NCBI RefSeq assembly: GCF_000327385.1
Contig: NW_008707048.1
Location: 129,086-193,085, forward strand
DNA from: Lottia gigantea
Taxonomy: Eukaryota; Mollusca; Gastropoda; Lottiidae
Direction: 5' to 3'
Length of the DNA stretch: 64,000 nt
Shown piece after piece: positions 48,715 to 61,589 of the stretch (positions within the stretch are counted from its first letter, which is position 1; each line of letters starts with the position of its first letter). Position numbers and translations under genes: made by a program. The notes beneath the pieces are model-generated. The model was given only the letters and a program-made list of their open reading frames with translations, did not search any database and was not told where the DNA came from.

Positions 48715-48905
48715 TTAGCAAATGCAGCCAATCAGAGGCATCGACAGAAAATAATAGCTATAATGTTTACAGCCTTTCTGTCGTAGGCTGTATTTGCTAG
48801 CATACAAACCAATCAAATCACTGTGATTTGTTATACAAGAATAGTGTCTATTGCAGTCAAGGTATAAAAAGTTTGTAATAGCTTGACCATTGTGAAGATG
48901 AACTA
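48715..48905. mobile_element. Single-arm copy of the FZR1-flank MITE
   Basis: The text TATTTGCTAGCATACAAACC, ACAAGAATAGTGTCTATTGC and AGCTTGACCATTGTGAAGAT follows the same order as the right arm of 38279-38575. The opposite arm is reduced to the short GCAAATGCAGCCAATCAGAG block. Confidence 0.5.
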
Positions 48906-51484
48906 TAACAAACAAAAAGAAAATACAGAGAGGACAAGAAGCCATCAAGAGGAAAAATTATGAGAAAAATGCACGAATTGTTAAAAGAAAACCATAAAAG
49001 AAGATCTGAGGTCATATCACCTGAATTTTTTTTTATATTAATCTTCATGTTTTGACGGGCTTGGCTCCACTCATCAGCTTTTAAAAGGAAAGTCATCAAA
49101 AGTTTTGCTCATAAGAACAGCTAAAAATTTTGTCATTCTTGGATCCAAGGACATTATAAGATTGATAATTACTAGAAAAAAAAAATTCAAATTATTACTC
49201 CTATGACTTCCTAGAATGTGTAAAGTAACACGCAAAAAAAAAAAAAATGAAACTGAAATAATTCAAACAGATTTCATGAGAGTTATTGGAGAAGATAATG
49301 AACATCATTATATTGGATATATTTTTTTTTTTCTTTCATAAATATTCAGAATAATCGTTTGCAGAAATTATAATAACCCCTAACATACGTATATTTTTAT
49401 AACACAAAACTGATAAATATTTGAACATAATTTTTCAAAAATAAATGGAGGAAAATAAAAAAAAAGACAGACTAATATACGATGTTGTGGTATTTTGTTC
49501 AACTTTAATGGAATCTTGAAAAATCTACAGAGCAATTTAATGAGAGGTTTATAAAACACACAATTTCTCTTCAACATTTACATATAATAATATAACTTTT
49601 TTATCAAAGCAGTTGGATTATCTGCTGCTTATCAAAAAGAAAAGAAAAATGTGAATATGGTATTGTGTAGTTCTATGAGATTATATACAAGAATATTACT
49701 TTTTTTTTTCATATCAAGGCAGATTGAATTATTATGCTGTAAAAAAAGACTTGTTACATATTCCATATAGAATAAAAAATCCTGATTCTTATTTTAAAAG
49801 TATATAATAAACAACTTTTTTTATTCTTTGATATCAAAACATGTGTCCAGACATATTGAAAAAAAAAATAAGTGGACTGGAAAAAAAAAAGATTATAATA
49901 TATTTTAAGGAATTTTGTCAAGGGTAAATTAATGAAAAACGTTGATCTTGTATAATTTTTTTTTCACCATTAAAAGAAAGAACCTTTTTCAAAAGAGATT
50001 TTTTTATATACATATAATTTGAGGAACATCCCATATAGAATACATGTCAACTGACAGAAATAATAATATACATATATCTAGCAATAATTGTTAAGGAGAA
50101 TAGACTTGAATAGAAATGTTCATTTCTGTTTTTGATAATTTTTTTTTCTATATCTAGGTATTCATACAGTATTTTTTTTTTGTCGTATTTTTGATTAAAG
50201 ATTACATCAGATATATGTCAGATATGTTTTATATATGTAGAGCAATGTAAATTGCATCTAAAAAGGAATACAGAGGAAACATTCAGACATTCAGATAACA
50301 GATTTGAGATGAAAATAGTTATCTTCTATATTTTCCTATAATAAAGGAAATAAAATATATTTTTTTTAATTATTGGAAAGAGGAGAATGAATTTTACGTC
50401 TGATATTTGGAGCAAAAATAACATTCGGCAATCCTTAGCAGTTCCTGTAAGCTGGATCTGACTTGGTACTCAATGGTGAATTTCGTTGTATCTTCTTGGG
50501 CTAGATTTTTTACTTCCGATATTTATTTGTCAAATGATAGTAATATTGTCTAGCCTAAGAGCTGGGCACAAAATTATGCATTCAATATTCTAATGCCCAC
50601 TCTATAAAGCCAATATGTAAATAGCACAAAATAGTATCTTTATGAAAATTTTCCATAGATTATCAAAGCTTTGTACAGATCATAGTTAACTTAATGATTA
50701 AAAAATATGCCAAGGTTTCACCTGCTATGGGCCCGTATTTCCCATTCATGTATAACATGTTATAAAGACAGGAATTATGTAACATGCATATACACAAATT
50801 TAAAGCATGAGCTTATGGAATATAAAAAACTATCATAATCTATATTTTTATAAGATATATAACTTTCTTCCTACTATCCTAGATAAATCAAATTTTATTT
50901 ATTATTTTTATATGAATTATATATATCAAACTCCTTAATACTAATGAATAAATTAACAAAGGGCCAATTTTAGGAGAAATTTAAGAAATTTTCAATTGAA
51001 TTTCCTAATATGTAAGTAAGTTTCTATTGTTATTTTGATGCTGAAATTGGACTTTCAACAAAAGTAAGTAAACAGTAAGCTTTGTATTACATACTTTTCT
51101 ACATCCTCAGTCTAAAATAACAATCTAAAAAACAATTCAACTTTTCCTTTTACATTCTATCTAATAAAAGATGTGGATATACAAAAATTCAAAAGAAACT
51201 TTTTACTTAACGAAATCATTAACATTCAGAGATCTAATTGAATCTTATTATAACAAAATATTGTAGGAATACCGAATACAAATAAAATTAAAAAAAAAAA
51301 ATTGAAACCAATTCACTCCTTAATTCATTTGGATATGATGGACTTGACCAACTCTAAAATCAGGAATCAATCTGGTTGAGCGCCATATCTGTATCATCTT
51401 GTTGGTACCCAATTTAAGAATGTATGTTGTTCAGTATGACATCATAAACAGGACACTAGAAAAAAAAATTCCAATTCACTATGG

Positions 51485-51560
51485 TCATTTATATAAGGAA
51501 CACACAGCACCTAACTGTCTAGCAGACGACAATCCAACTCGCTACCGACTGAGCTATTCC
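51485..51560 (-). repeat. tRNA-like fragment (possible SINE head)
   Basis: On the minus strand GGAATAGCTCAGTCGGTAGC is a good tRNA D-arm / A-box, followed by GAGTTGGATTGTCGTCTGC. A matching B-box (GGTTCGAATCC type) and acceptor stem were not found, so it is not called a tRNA gene. It may be the head of a tRNA-derived SINE. Confidence 0.35.
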
Positions 51561-51672
51561 ATTGCCACAAAGAGACAGTGTTACAACCCAGCTGTTAGAG
51601 AGAAGTATGTATCCTCCCAAAAAGTAGACAAAATATCCCAGTCCTAAAATAGCCAATGACTGGCCTTTTATC

Positions 51673-54600
51673 CTAGTATGAAGAGAGCCAATGTGCTAGC
51701 CAATATGGATTTTTCTAAAAAATAAAAACCTTACAAGTTTATCTTTTTGTAGTAAATCAGAATATCCTACCTTATCCACTGTTTTAACAGACGCTACGGT
51801 AGCTGTGATAACCTTCTCTACTAGTTCCTTTTCATGTGGCCCTTCACTTCCAACTGAAACAGATAATATCTCTTATAACAGAGGCAATATGTATCAGCTT
51901 TAAAATAAAACATGTCTTTATTACCTCAGAGATTTATCAGGGATCATTTCAAATCTAATAATTCATATTATGATAATTAAGATACGTTTTGGAAAAGTCT
52001 GGAAATTAATCGTTGTAGTTTTTTACCTTCAATTCTAACTGGTCTAGCTTGAGGCGCTATATCCCAGACCCAACTCGGCACTATACTGGTATCTTTAGAT
52101 GGAATAATACAGATATTACCAAAATCAATATAAAACACTTTGACTGAATGATCGTTTCTATCTTCTCGTAAAATCCAGGCCCTGAAAGTAAATTTCAAAT
52201 CAATACAAAAGAGGAAAGTGTAAATTCAGGTTGATTTCAAATCCTTCAGTTTACAATTTTATTATTTAGTATTTAAGAATAGATCTGTTCATCTTTCAAT
52301 CTTGAGAATATACCAAATAAACATTCAGAGATATGACGCCTCAAAAAAAGTTGAACTAATCCAGTCGCAGATTGGCATCAGGTGTTTCAGAAGTTAAAGA
52401 TTTATTTGGACTCAAGAGCTTTAAGATTATAGGTTGAAGAATCATACCTGTACCAATCCTTCTTATAAAGAGCAGCACAACGTCCTAGTCCTTTGGTTCT
52501 TCCAAGATGATATTCTTTATCCTGTATTTTAATAGTTATAGCTTGTAGATCTCTTAATGCTTCTATCTAAATAATAACACAAAATTCTCACTCTTAAAAT
52601 AGTTACATTAATTGTAGCATGATAAAGAAATATTAAAACAGAACCAAAAAAAACCATGTTGTTTCTCAGAGTTTCAAGCTATGCGCTATTCAGATAATTT
52701 GAATAAATGGCAGTCTAATTAAATTTTGACTAAACTTTCGTTCAGTATTTTCATAAGCTTGTATCTTTACTCAACCACTCCAGTTAAAGTCTTATTTCTT
52801 CATATGAATAACCTTATCAAATTACAGATTAAGATTTCCCCTGGCCTAAACAGGAACAAGATACAACAATCACAAATTTACTTACATCAGATCCATTCTG
52901 TACAAAATAATACTGTTCTATCAACCATGCTGTTACACTAAGGGTTAAATTTTCACCTTGTCTCATTGGTTGTGATATTTTACTAGCCTGTACCTTACTT
53001 TTAATATAACCATATGTTTCTAATAGTGCTGCAGCATCTTGTGAGTCTAAATCTGTAACATCTGTATCTGTAATCATTCCATTAAATTACATTACATATC
53101 ACTACAAGAATATATATGCTTTACCATTTGATAAAGCCCTTAAGTCATCTCATAGATGTAATAGATATCTGGAACCTAGTTCGCCTACAAATCAACAACG
53201 TACCATGGAAGTTGCTAGCCCGACTTTTGTTCCCCTACTTTCAAATATTTTATCATTTTACACAGTGAAAGAATGGTTTCTTCCCCCGACCCCCCTAGAA
53301 AATTTTGATGGCCACTGTTCGACCCCCTTCACCTGATGTTTCCTAGAAACACCAATGATTTCATCATGCATTAATGATGACATAATCAAGAACATTTTTC
53401 TACAATTACAGTAACTGTCGAGATTGGAAGAGAAATAAGAATTGTGCAGAAAAACAATTGAGTTCCTAAAACACATGCTTGGAGGTTTGAAAAACTTATT
53501 TCAAATGGTAGATCCATTTTTAGAGAGCAATATCAAACAACTTTTTAAAACTTACATGAAGAATAATATGAGTTATTAGAAGCATTACTACTTCTGGACA
53601 GATTTCTGGATATATTTTTTGCTGAAGATTTGGATGAAGATTTGGAAGGTGGAGGAGAGTTGGAGTCAGAATCAGACATATATTCTAGTATCTTATTTTC
53701 CACTATTTCATGTAACATTTTATTATTATGAGGAGCAGCTACTTTAATGTTTCTATCAAAATAATCTGTCTGATCTAAATCCAATATGGCTTCCACTGCA
53801 TTACTTAATGACACCACTGTTATAAATGCTTTGGTGCTGAAAATGAAACAAACATTTTATATGTATTGGAGCCATTAATGGCTTCTTCGTGAGTCATTCC
53901 AATTTTTTAAATAAACCATTGTTAAGTTCAAGTGGAATTGCAGAACCATAGACATCTTTGTAGGTACATGTGGAATAAGCAAAGATGCTTTCAGTGTCTC
54001 TGCCATTAATTGACAGAAAATTTAGAAGAGTTCATTGAATAAATCAGGGTTTTTTGTCTTTTGATATCATATTTTCCTCTTCATAAGGTGTAATCATTGA
54101 GATCACAAACAAAAATGCAAAAAAAAAAAAAAAAACAACGTCCATTGGTACTTTTAACGATCCTAACATGGAATACAAAAAACCTTACCATCCTTTATCT
54201 AGTCTAGGTGAATTATTAACTATTTCAACATTTAATACACCATATCTTATAAACAGAGCATATAATTCTTTCTACAAAATAAAATAGAAGAAATTGAATT
54301 AAATCATAATTACTATATTATGGAGTTCTGCAAGGTATGTTTCAAACTCGAAGCTGCTCATTTAGCTCTTAAGCTGCTTATTTAGCTCTTAAGCTGCTTA
54401 TTTAGCTCTTAAGCTGCTTATTTAGCTTTTTAAGCTGCTTATTTAAGACTTAAAGCTGCTAATGTAGCACTTTAAGACTAAATGTCATTGAAATATTCAA
54501 TAAAAACAGAGTACTAAAATGTTTCAATTACGTCAGTTGTGCCAGCAGGAAAGTTTCCAACAAAAACTGCTGTTGGAACATCATCTTCATATTCTTCAAC

Positions 54601-57600
54601 TTCAGATTCTGGTGCCACTGGTGGTGTTGGTAATATACTGGATGCAGGTTGTCTCATAGGCTGTAATACTGGTATAGCTGGCACTAAAGGTGGCATCATT
54701 GGTTCCAATGACGGCATCATAGGTTCTAATGGAGGCATCATGGGTTCCAAAGAAGGCATCACGGACTGCATCCTCTGATTTGGTGATTGCTTCTTGGATG
54801 TGCATGCTTCCCTATGAGATCTATTTATGGACTTCATGGGTTGTAATGCTGGCATTATGTCATTGTAGGTGTTCAAGGGTTCTAAAGGTGGCATTTCATT
54901 ATTAGGTGGTTTTTGTTGTAAATTTGGGGATAGACCTGTTTTACTTAAAACTGGATTCTGAATTAAGACTTGCGTAGGTATGATAGATTGGTTTTGCCCG
55001 ATTGTAGTATTAGTACAATGAACTTGACGAGGGGACAGTACTTTAGAATTACTATTATGAATATCAGTATGGCTATTAGTACTTATTTTTAGTTGACTAA
55101 AACTCTCATTCATAATGTTGGGACTCTTCCAATTTATACTGGAATTGCTACTGTCATCAGCTACAACAGAAAACTATAGTAATAAAAAAACAGCTGGCAA
55201 TTCCAACAATCTGGACAAAATCATACTCTACATCTGTTCCAATTAATTTGCATAGTGCAATGACTTATGATACTAAAATTAATGCAAAAAATTCAGAACA
55301 CATACTTAATCTAAGACAAAGCAAAATTTTAAAAAATTTAGATCTATAGAGGTGTCCTATATACAAAATGGCCAAAAAGATTCCTTTGTATTTGTGTGGG
55401 ATAAGACTACTAAGATACACACTCAATTACCTCTTGAATTATCTTGTGATTGTTTCCCTGGTCTTACCAGCAAATTTCTACCATGAAATGTCTTGCTATC
55501 CCATAATGCAATCACATCTTCTGCATCCTTTGCACTTGTAAATGTAATAAAACCTACCCTAAAATAAGATAATTTACATTAATAAGGTCTCTTATGCTGC
55601 ATTCAATACCTCTCATGACTAATGTTCACAGGGTATGTTGTGATTTTCCATTAAATATTGGGTTTCTCGTGTATTTACTACTTTTGAAAGTCTTTAAAAT
55701 GGAGAAAAATCGTCAGCGCCAATTGTCAAAACTTGTATGACATCACCATAATCCTGAACTTCAATCATAATTGTAAAGTCTCCATTTGCAAATTACAAAC
55801 ACTATTTTCATAGAATATTTTCGAATACAAAAGAAAAGTTTCTTGTTTCTGATTGACATTCGAAGATGAGAATTTTACATACACTTTATTTCCACCATTT
55901 AATCTCTTCACAGAAACTCTTGTGACTGTTCTACCACCAACTATTTCATCTAAATCACTCTACCAAAACGAATAGAACAATAACATAACGTGAGAAATCA
56001 CTAGCAAACAGTAACAAAAGACAATGATGTTTGAACTGTTTTCAGAAGAATGCTGATTCTTATATTATTTTCTTTACCTTTACTCTTATTTTAGAGGGAA
56101 TCTCAACTTTGCGACCTAGGCCAGTGCTTTTATGTGTTTGCCTTGTCCATCATTTGTAATGGATTTTGAACAAGTAACATAGTTTAACAAGCTGTGTGTG
56201 ATCTTACCTCATTTATTTCTTTGGCTAAATTACCTATATATACTTGATACTGATTCATACCTGAAACTTAAAATAGTTACCATTGTATTTAAGCATGTAT
56301 GTCTTAAAGTGCAAACTCTTACTAATGGTAAACAAATCTACCAATCTGATGCAAAAACACTAATAAATGTTTTGATTTTTTTGTTTCTTTGTTTGTTTGT
56401 AATAAAAGCCTACAAGCCTCAGTGGATCAGTGAGTTAGACGCTTTTTCTTGCTACCTTGGAGATCTATGGTTCAATCCTGGAATAGGTCAAGATAATACA
56501 TTCAGATTTTTTAACCCAATGCAAGGAACTGACATGGAAAAATCGTATAGTCGTTCAGATTAAACAATAATCCAATACCCTGTGTGCTACCAGGTGTCAA
56601 ATCCCTCGACTGTTGGAAATCGAAGAAATTGGCAAAAATCCCCTCATTACACACTGCATGGCATTGACTTACTCTCTGGCCAAGACATCACCAATTTCTA
56701 AATTGACATAAATACAAAGAATTTCTTAGATGATTATAATATATCATGATCAATCTTTGTATTCCAATACACTCCAAGACATTTTTAGACAAATGATATG
56801 AAAATTGTATTCTTAATATCTTTTCAAATTCAGAAGTCAATCAATGTAACTGGGCAGTAAGCCTTCTGAGAGTGAGAGTGAGAGTGAGTGAGTAAGGGCC
56901 CAAATAACGAAGAAAATGTGCCTCAAAATATAGTGACAATTCTTAGATGTTACTTTTATGAAAATAAATACGCTGAATTAACTCTCTTCAAAAACACAAC
57001 TATTTTTTTTAACTTTTCAGATGTAATCAATCAGAATCTCAATGTTTGTTTAAAACATGTGTTTTTGATCATGTGACCAAACAAAACATAAACAATGAAA
57101 GAAATATTTTTTATCAACACTTTTTCAATCACAAATTTGGAACTTGAAATCAAATTAGACCAAGAACTAATTTTACTTTACAAAATAAAATTTAAATTTC
57201 ACAAATATTATCAACAAATTCTTGTCATGAGTGAAGGGAGGTAAGTCTGTTTTACTTTCTGGATCAGACTACAATTACTGTACTAAATGTACATCTATCA
57301 ACCCATGTATCTCGGACACTTATAGCATCAATTTGCAGCATTCCAATTTTCAATCAGACGTCTGTGATCCCTACAAAAGGTTTTGAATCTAGTTTTATTT
57401 CTTACCTTCAGAAATGTTTCTCAAACTATCATTTCTTTTCTTATTTTCAGGAATAGCTCCTATGCTACCGACTATAGCACCACCAAAGGATGTTGATTCC
57501 ACATCTCCTCGCGAATGATCCACCAAATGATGTGCCAAATGAAGTTCCAAATGATGCACCAAATGATGAACTGATATCACCATTCTGGGCACTATTACTA

Positions 57601-59827
57601 GTATTATTAGACTTATTCATACTGTTCTTTTTGACTTTATTTGAAGTAGGATATTTAACTCCAAGTTCTTCATGAAACATATCATAAGCTCTAATGGCTT
57701 CCTCTCTCTTCCAATATCGTACAAATATCCATCTGTAACAAAAATAACTGGATTTTCTCACTAACTATCATAATATTAAAAACTTCCAAATATAGACCTT
57801 ATTCACGACTCACATCAAGGTGGCGATTTTACTGCAATGACACCACGTTAAAATTGGATTCAATATGGATGATGCATGAACAAGGTCTTTAGCCTATAAA
57901 TTGATCTGCATCATTTAAAGTTGTTTCAGTTTCTAGAAGTGAAAATAATTTATTAGGTCTTCGTGTAAAGATTTATACAGCTAAAAATCAAAATTTGGCA
58001 TTATATTGTTTGGTATTACAACAATGACATTAGCATATTTTGATAAGCAATTTTAAAGAAGAATTCTAAGACTCTTATGCAACCAACGCCAAAATTTCAT
58101 TTGGCATTTGCTGCATTACCAATAAGCTAACATACCTTTCAATTATATGTACTGTAGCAATATCACCTGTATCTTGAAATTTTAATTGTACATCCTGGAA
58201 AAATTAACAGTTTTCTTGCTTTCCTTTGTAGCTATACAAATTCCTCAAAGACATCAAACGTAATGTTTTGATATATTTACATGACATGAATTGACATAAC
58301 TATAGGCATCTTTTCTTTTCAGCATAAGGCATTGTAAGAGGTGTTTTATGTGTATCAGGGATACTAACAGCAATGATTTGCACACCATTCCAAGTTTCAG
58401 TAAGACAATTCAAATCAAATTTAGTCTGACATCACTAATGCTAAAAATGCTAATAATAACTGAGATAACTTTGTGATAGTGCATCATACAAGGTTTAGTT
58501 TTAGTGGAATTGCACAAACTACAGACATCTTACTAAAAATTGGAATAGTTCAAAATGAGAAGCACTCCCTGAGCTCGATGAAAAGGATTGCATTACTTTG
58601 TAGTTAATAACAAGCTAGATTGTCTATGTATGAATGTCTACCTCTACAGTAAAGTTTGGAGTTTTCTTTCTGGGATACATGACAGAATATCGATTGTTAT
58701 CATCTATTTGAGGACCATCATCATCATCATCATAATGTACAGAACCTGCAATACATTCATTAATTTTCTATTTATACCGGTAATATCTTTCCATGTTTGT
58801 AACTCTACTTTTGAAAGGGGAAAGATGGTTTTTCTCTTAAGTGATACATTTTAATCGAAACAATTTATATAAATTTATGAAATTGAGCCCATAGAAATAA
58901 ATCTGGGTCACCATTAACTGCTTCATCACATTTGCTTTAAAAGTTTTTCCGACCCTTAAAATCCAACCTCTCTTAAAGGGACAGATGCACCATTTTGGAG
59001 GGTTGATTTTAGTCTTGAATATATGTAAGTAGTCTTCAGAAGTACTAGAAATGTACAAAATCACATAATTCCTTTAAAAATACTTCAAACTAGGAATTTT
59101 ACTCACTATTTCTATATATTTTTTCTATGTATCACAGAGTAACTTAAATTGATGGGTCCTCATTTTAACATTCAAACTCAGATAATTCTGGACACACATG
59201 GATTTTGAAGGCTCAAATTTAGACAGTGAGCTGTGAACACTATTAATGATTAGCTCAGCTAAAAATTTGATTTTTGGTCAAAAAAATGGCAAATCTGTCC
59301 CTTTAAGAATAAATCAAAAGTCAGATAAGATTTTGTGCCATACTTTACCTACCAGATGTATTAGCTTGTTTCTTTTCAGATCTTGATCTATTTGCTTTTC
59401 TTCTTGACCTGGGACTGACTGCTTGAGGATCCTGGGATTTTTTTATCCATGATGACATGTAAGTTTCAGGATCTCCTATTCCAAATACTCGATAAGCCAT
59501 GTCTTTTTTGCAATATTCTAATCTGAAACAAAACATGATATGTGTAATAGCCCACAGAAATAACACAAAACAAAACATATAGATCTGCAGATTGATCTCT
59601 GACAAAACCTTGGCTAATGACCAGAAACTTGTATCTTACCTCACGACATCAGGCATGGCAGTAAAAAAATCTTCCATATTATCAAAGCCAAGACGCTTGA
59701 AAGGTAGCTGTTCCTGGACTAAAGCTTTGTAGTCTTTAGCAAACTGACTGACCAACACCCCACCCAACTTGGATAACAGAACAGCACGAATTGATTTCTT
59801 TAGTGGTGATGGTATTTCAGATGCCAT
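51673..59827 (-). CDS. LOTUS - three RRM - Tudor domain protein
   Basis: Exons: 59827-59640, 59522-59353, 58745-58642, 58194-58136, 57732-57406, 56260-56208, 55959-55883, 55558-55431, 55160-54532, 54271-54189, 53836-53556, 53067-52886, 52566-52448, 52181-52027, 51853-51771, and a doubtful last one at 51714-51673; about 890 residues. A LOTUS/OST-HTH domain (1-90: LKKSIRAVLLSKLGGVLV, LPFKRLGFDNMEDFFTAMP) is followed by a partial RRM (FVRYWKREEAIRAYDMF). A full RRM (YQVYIGNLAKEINE ... VVGFITFTSAKDAEDV) and another (AVFVGNFPAGTTD ... FITVVSLSNAVEAI) come next, then a Tudor domain (YKKDWYRAWILRED, VKVFYIDFGN). LOTUS domains bind Vasa or G-rich RNA and Tudor domains bind methyl-arginine on PIWI-type proteins, so a germ-granule/piRNA role is likely. 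Exon 57732-57406 is one base out of frame; see findings. Confidence 0.88.
54350..54475. repeat. Short tandem repeat, about 21-23-bp unit, in Tudor-gene intron
   Basis: About six copies of AAGCTGCTTATTTAGCTCTT, the last ones drifting (TTTAAGACTTAAAGCTGCTA). The unit holds AGCTTAAG-type partial palindromes. It lies in the intron between the exons at 54271 and 54532. Confidence 0.8.
56400..56565 (+). mobile_element. tRNA-derived SINE
   Basis: CCTCAGTGGATCAGTGAGTT, then AGACGCTTTTTCTTGCTACC and TGGAGATCTATGGTTCAATC, reads like a tRNA with an A-box and a decayed B-box. The body continues to about 56565 without an obvious terminal repeat. This head type is common in invertebrate SINEs. It sits in a Tudor-gene intron, opposite to the gene. 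Confidence 0.5.
58330..58575. mobile_element. Foldback MITE copy in Tudor-gene intron
   Basis: The left arm has TATCAGGGATACTAACAGCA and TTTGCACACCATTCCAAG. The right arm has the inverted GTGGAATTGCACAAACTACAGACATC and AAAATTGGAATAGTTCAAAA blocks of the same family as 1150-1475. It is diverged. Confidence 0.55.
58977..59301 (-). mobile_element. TTAA-flanked MITE, copy D (intact termini)
   Basis: Exact TTAA on both sides (58973-58976 and 59302-59305), with AGGGACAG/CTGTCCCT termini. This is the best-preserved copy and shows that the target duplication is TTAA. It lies in the intron between the second and third exons of the LOTUS/Tudor gene. Confidence 0.75.
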
Positions 59828-60150
59828 GATGTAAGCTAATTAAATATGGAACCCAAATAAAAATAAATCTGAAGAGAAAAAAAAACACATTCTAAAAGAC
59901 TTTCATTTTGATGTCACAATACTTTGATTTGATTATCACCTTTTAAACAATACCAATAGTCTTAGAATGACTTTGTGTTGATAAAAATATTAATATTCTT
60001 AACTTTATATTGAGTATTCAATTTCAACCAAAATATTTGTGGCTGAAATTGTCTTCCAATAATTGTTTTCCATGTGTGCTCATGCATATATTTTTAATGC
60101 AAAGACATTCTCAGACTAAAGGTACCATATTTGGGTTAATATTCTGATTA

Positions 60151-60279
60151 AGAAAGAACAGTTTTTATGGATATAGACTTCTATTTGTTATTGAACACAA
60201 CGCTTCATTACACATACAGGTAATGTCATCAAGTGAATGTAGAAATAGAAGTCTATATCCATAAAAACTGTTGTTTCTT
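60151..60279. repeat. Long hairpin, about 37-bp arms
   Basis: 60151-60188 and 60242-60279 are inverted copies (AACAGTTTTTATGGATATAG ... against its complement) with two or three mismatches and a 53-base loop. It is too long for a typical animal pre-miRNA arm but compatible with a small foldback element. Confidence 0.75.
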
Positions 60280-60399
60280 AATGTGCTGTGATACTTCTAA
60301 ATGTCTTACAAGGATTAATATTCTGATTTCATAAAAATAATCATTAAAATTTGATGTACGAAGATGGAATCTAACTTTTAACTGCTTTTTATGATAAAG

Positions 60400-60560
60400 C
60401 ATATTTTGTGATAAGTGACCAAACATTAGTTTTATTGGAATTGCAGGAACCACGGACATCTGATTTAAAATTGGAATAGTGCAAATTGATGCTATCAGTG
60501 TCCCCAATACATAAGCTTATATAAATTTAGAAAACCCCGTCACAACCCCTTTAAGTGAAA
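60400..60560. mobile_element. Partial foldback MITE
   Basis: One arm of the GATAGCATCAATT family: GGAATTGCAGGAACCACGGA, AAATTGGAATAGTGCAAATT, GATGCTATCAGTGTCCCC and a CCTTTAAG end. The partner arm is not seen to the left. Confidence 0.5.
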
Positions 60561-61589
60561 TGCATTAATGGCCAGTCCCTTAAAAAAATATGTAGGCCTA
60601 TAGCCTATATAAAAACTTGAATAAAAGTAGATCTAAGGATATCAGACCTAATGAAAGCTATTTCAATTCAGTTCATACACATAATCGGTATCAGCATGGC
60701 ATGTACACTACACTAGGCCATTTGCAAAGTTGTAGCTTGTGATTGTTCATGGGCATGGACATGGCTGAGCTTCTCATTGACAATGACATCATTCATATCA
60801 TAGTCAAAATAGGCCTACTAAAAAATAAGTAGGATCATAGATCAGCCTATCATAAACAATCCATAGCCAATATTCTAAGCTAAGACGTATTTCTGATTTT
60901 CCATGGCAATGTGTTATGCATTACAATCTGTCATTCTTTGGAAACGAAAAAAATATGCACCTGATCCTTCTCCTCAGAACTGTCAATAAAAGCACATTAT
61001 TCTCTGTAGATCAGACGACCAAACCTAACCTCCCTGTACAGTTACAGTCTTTTCCAACCGTTTATGATTGGCTACTTTAATAAAATGCATATTCATAAAG
61101 ATAATGAAATGAAATAATAATTTGTTTTGAATTCAAGAGACAACAATACTTTTTGTAACCTATTTAAAAAAAACCATGCAGTAAATATCGTTTCATCTCG
61201 GTAAATCAAAGAGTGGTTTATAAAATATGAATGGCCACTGAAGTAATGATCAAACTAGTCATTGACAATATTCTTTATTCGGTACGAAGCCAAAGAATGA
61301 TTGTTATTGACGATGATATTCGACCCGTACATATTATACCGGACTGAACTTAGAGTACAACTAGCATACAGATTCGGGTCGAATCGTCTCAGCATACACA
61401 TTCGCGGCAAATCGATCCGATATGAAATCTGAATTATTGTTAAAATAACATAAAATTTTATGACAAATACACATAAGAATTCTTTCAATTTCGCCTATAT
61501 GTCTAACTCTCTTAGTCTTTGTACTGTGGCCCATTTAAGACATAATATTTTATTATGGAAGCTGAAACTTACCAACCAAAGTTAAACAG

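Larger units (their letters stand above)
47592..51672. other. Intergenic: CFAP144 3' flank and Tudor-gene 3' flank
   Basis: Starts with the CFAP144 3' UTR. Further on are a short minisatellite (48365-48500), a single-arm MITE copy (48715-48905), and a very AT-rich tract (49100-50350) with many A/T runs. A tRNA-like fragment on the - strand lies at about 51490-51560. No coding exon with recognisable homology is seen. Confidence 0.55.

Noticed and set aside
51485-51560. Functional tRNA gene
   Set aside because: Good A-box only; no matching B-box, T-arm or acceptor stem was found.
54539-54778. Gly/Ile/Asn-rich 79-residue frame on the + strand
   Set aside because: Antisense shadow of the repeated MMPPLEPMMPSLEP stretch in the Tudor gene.
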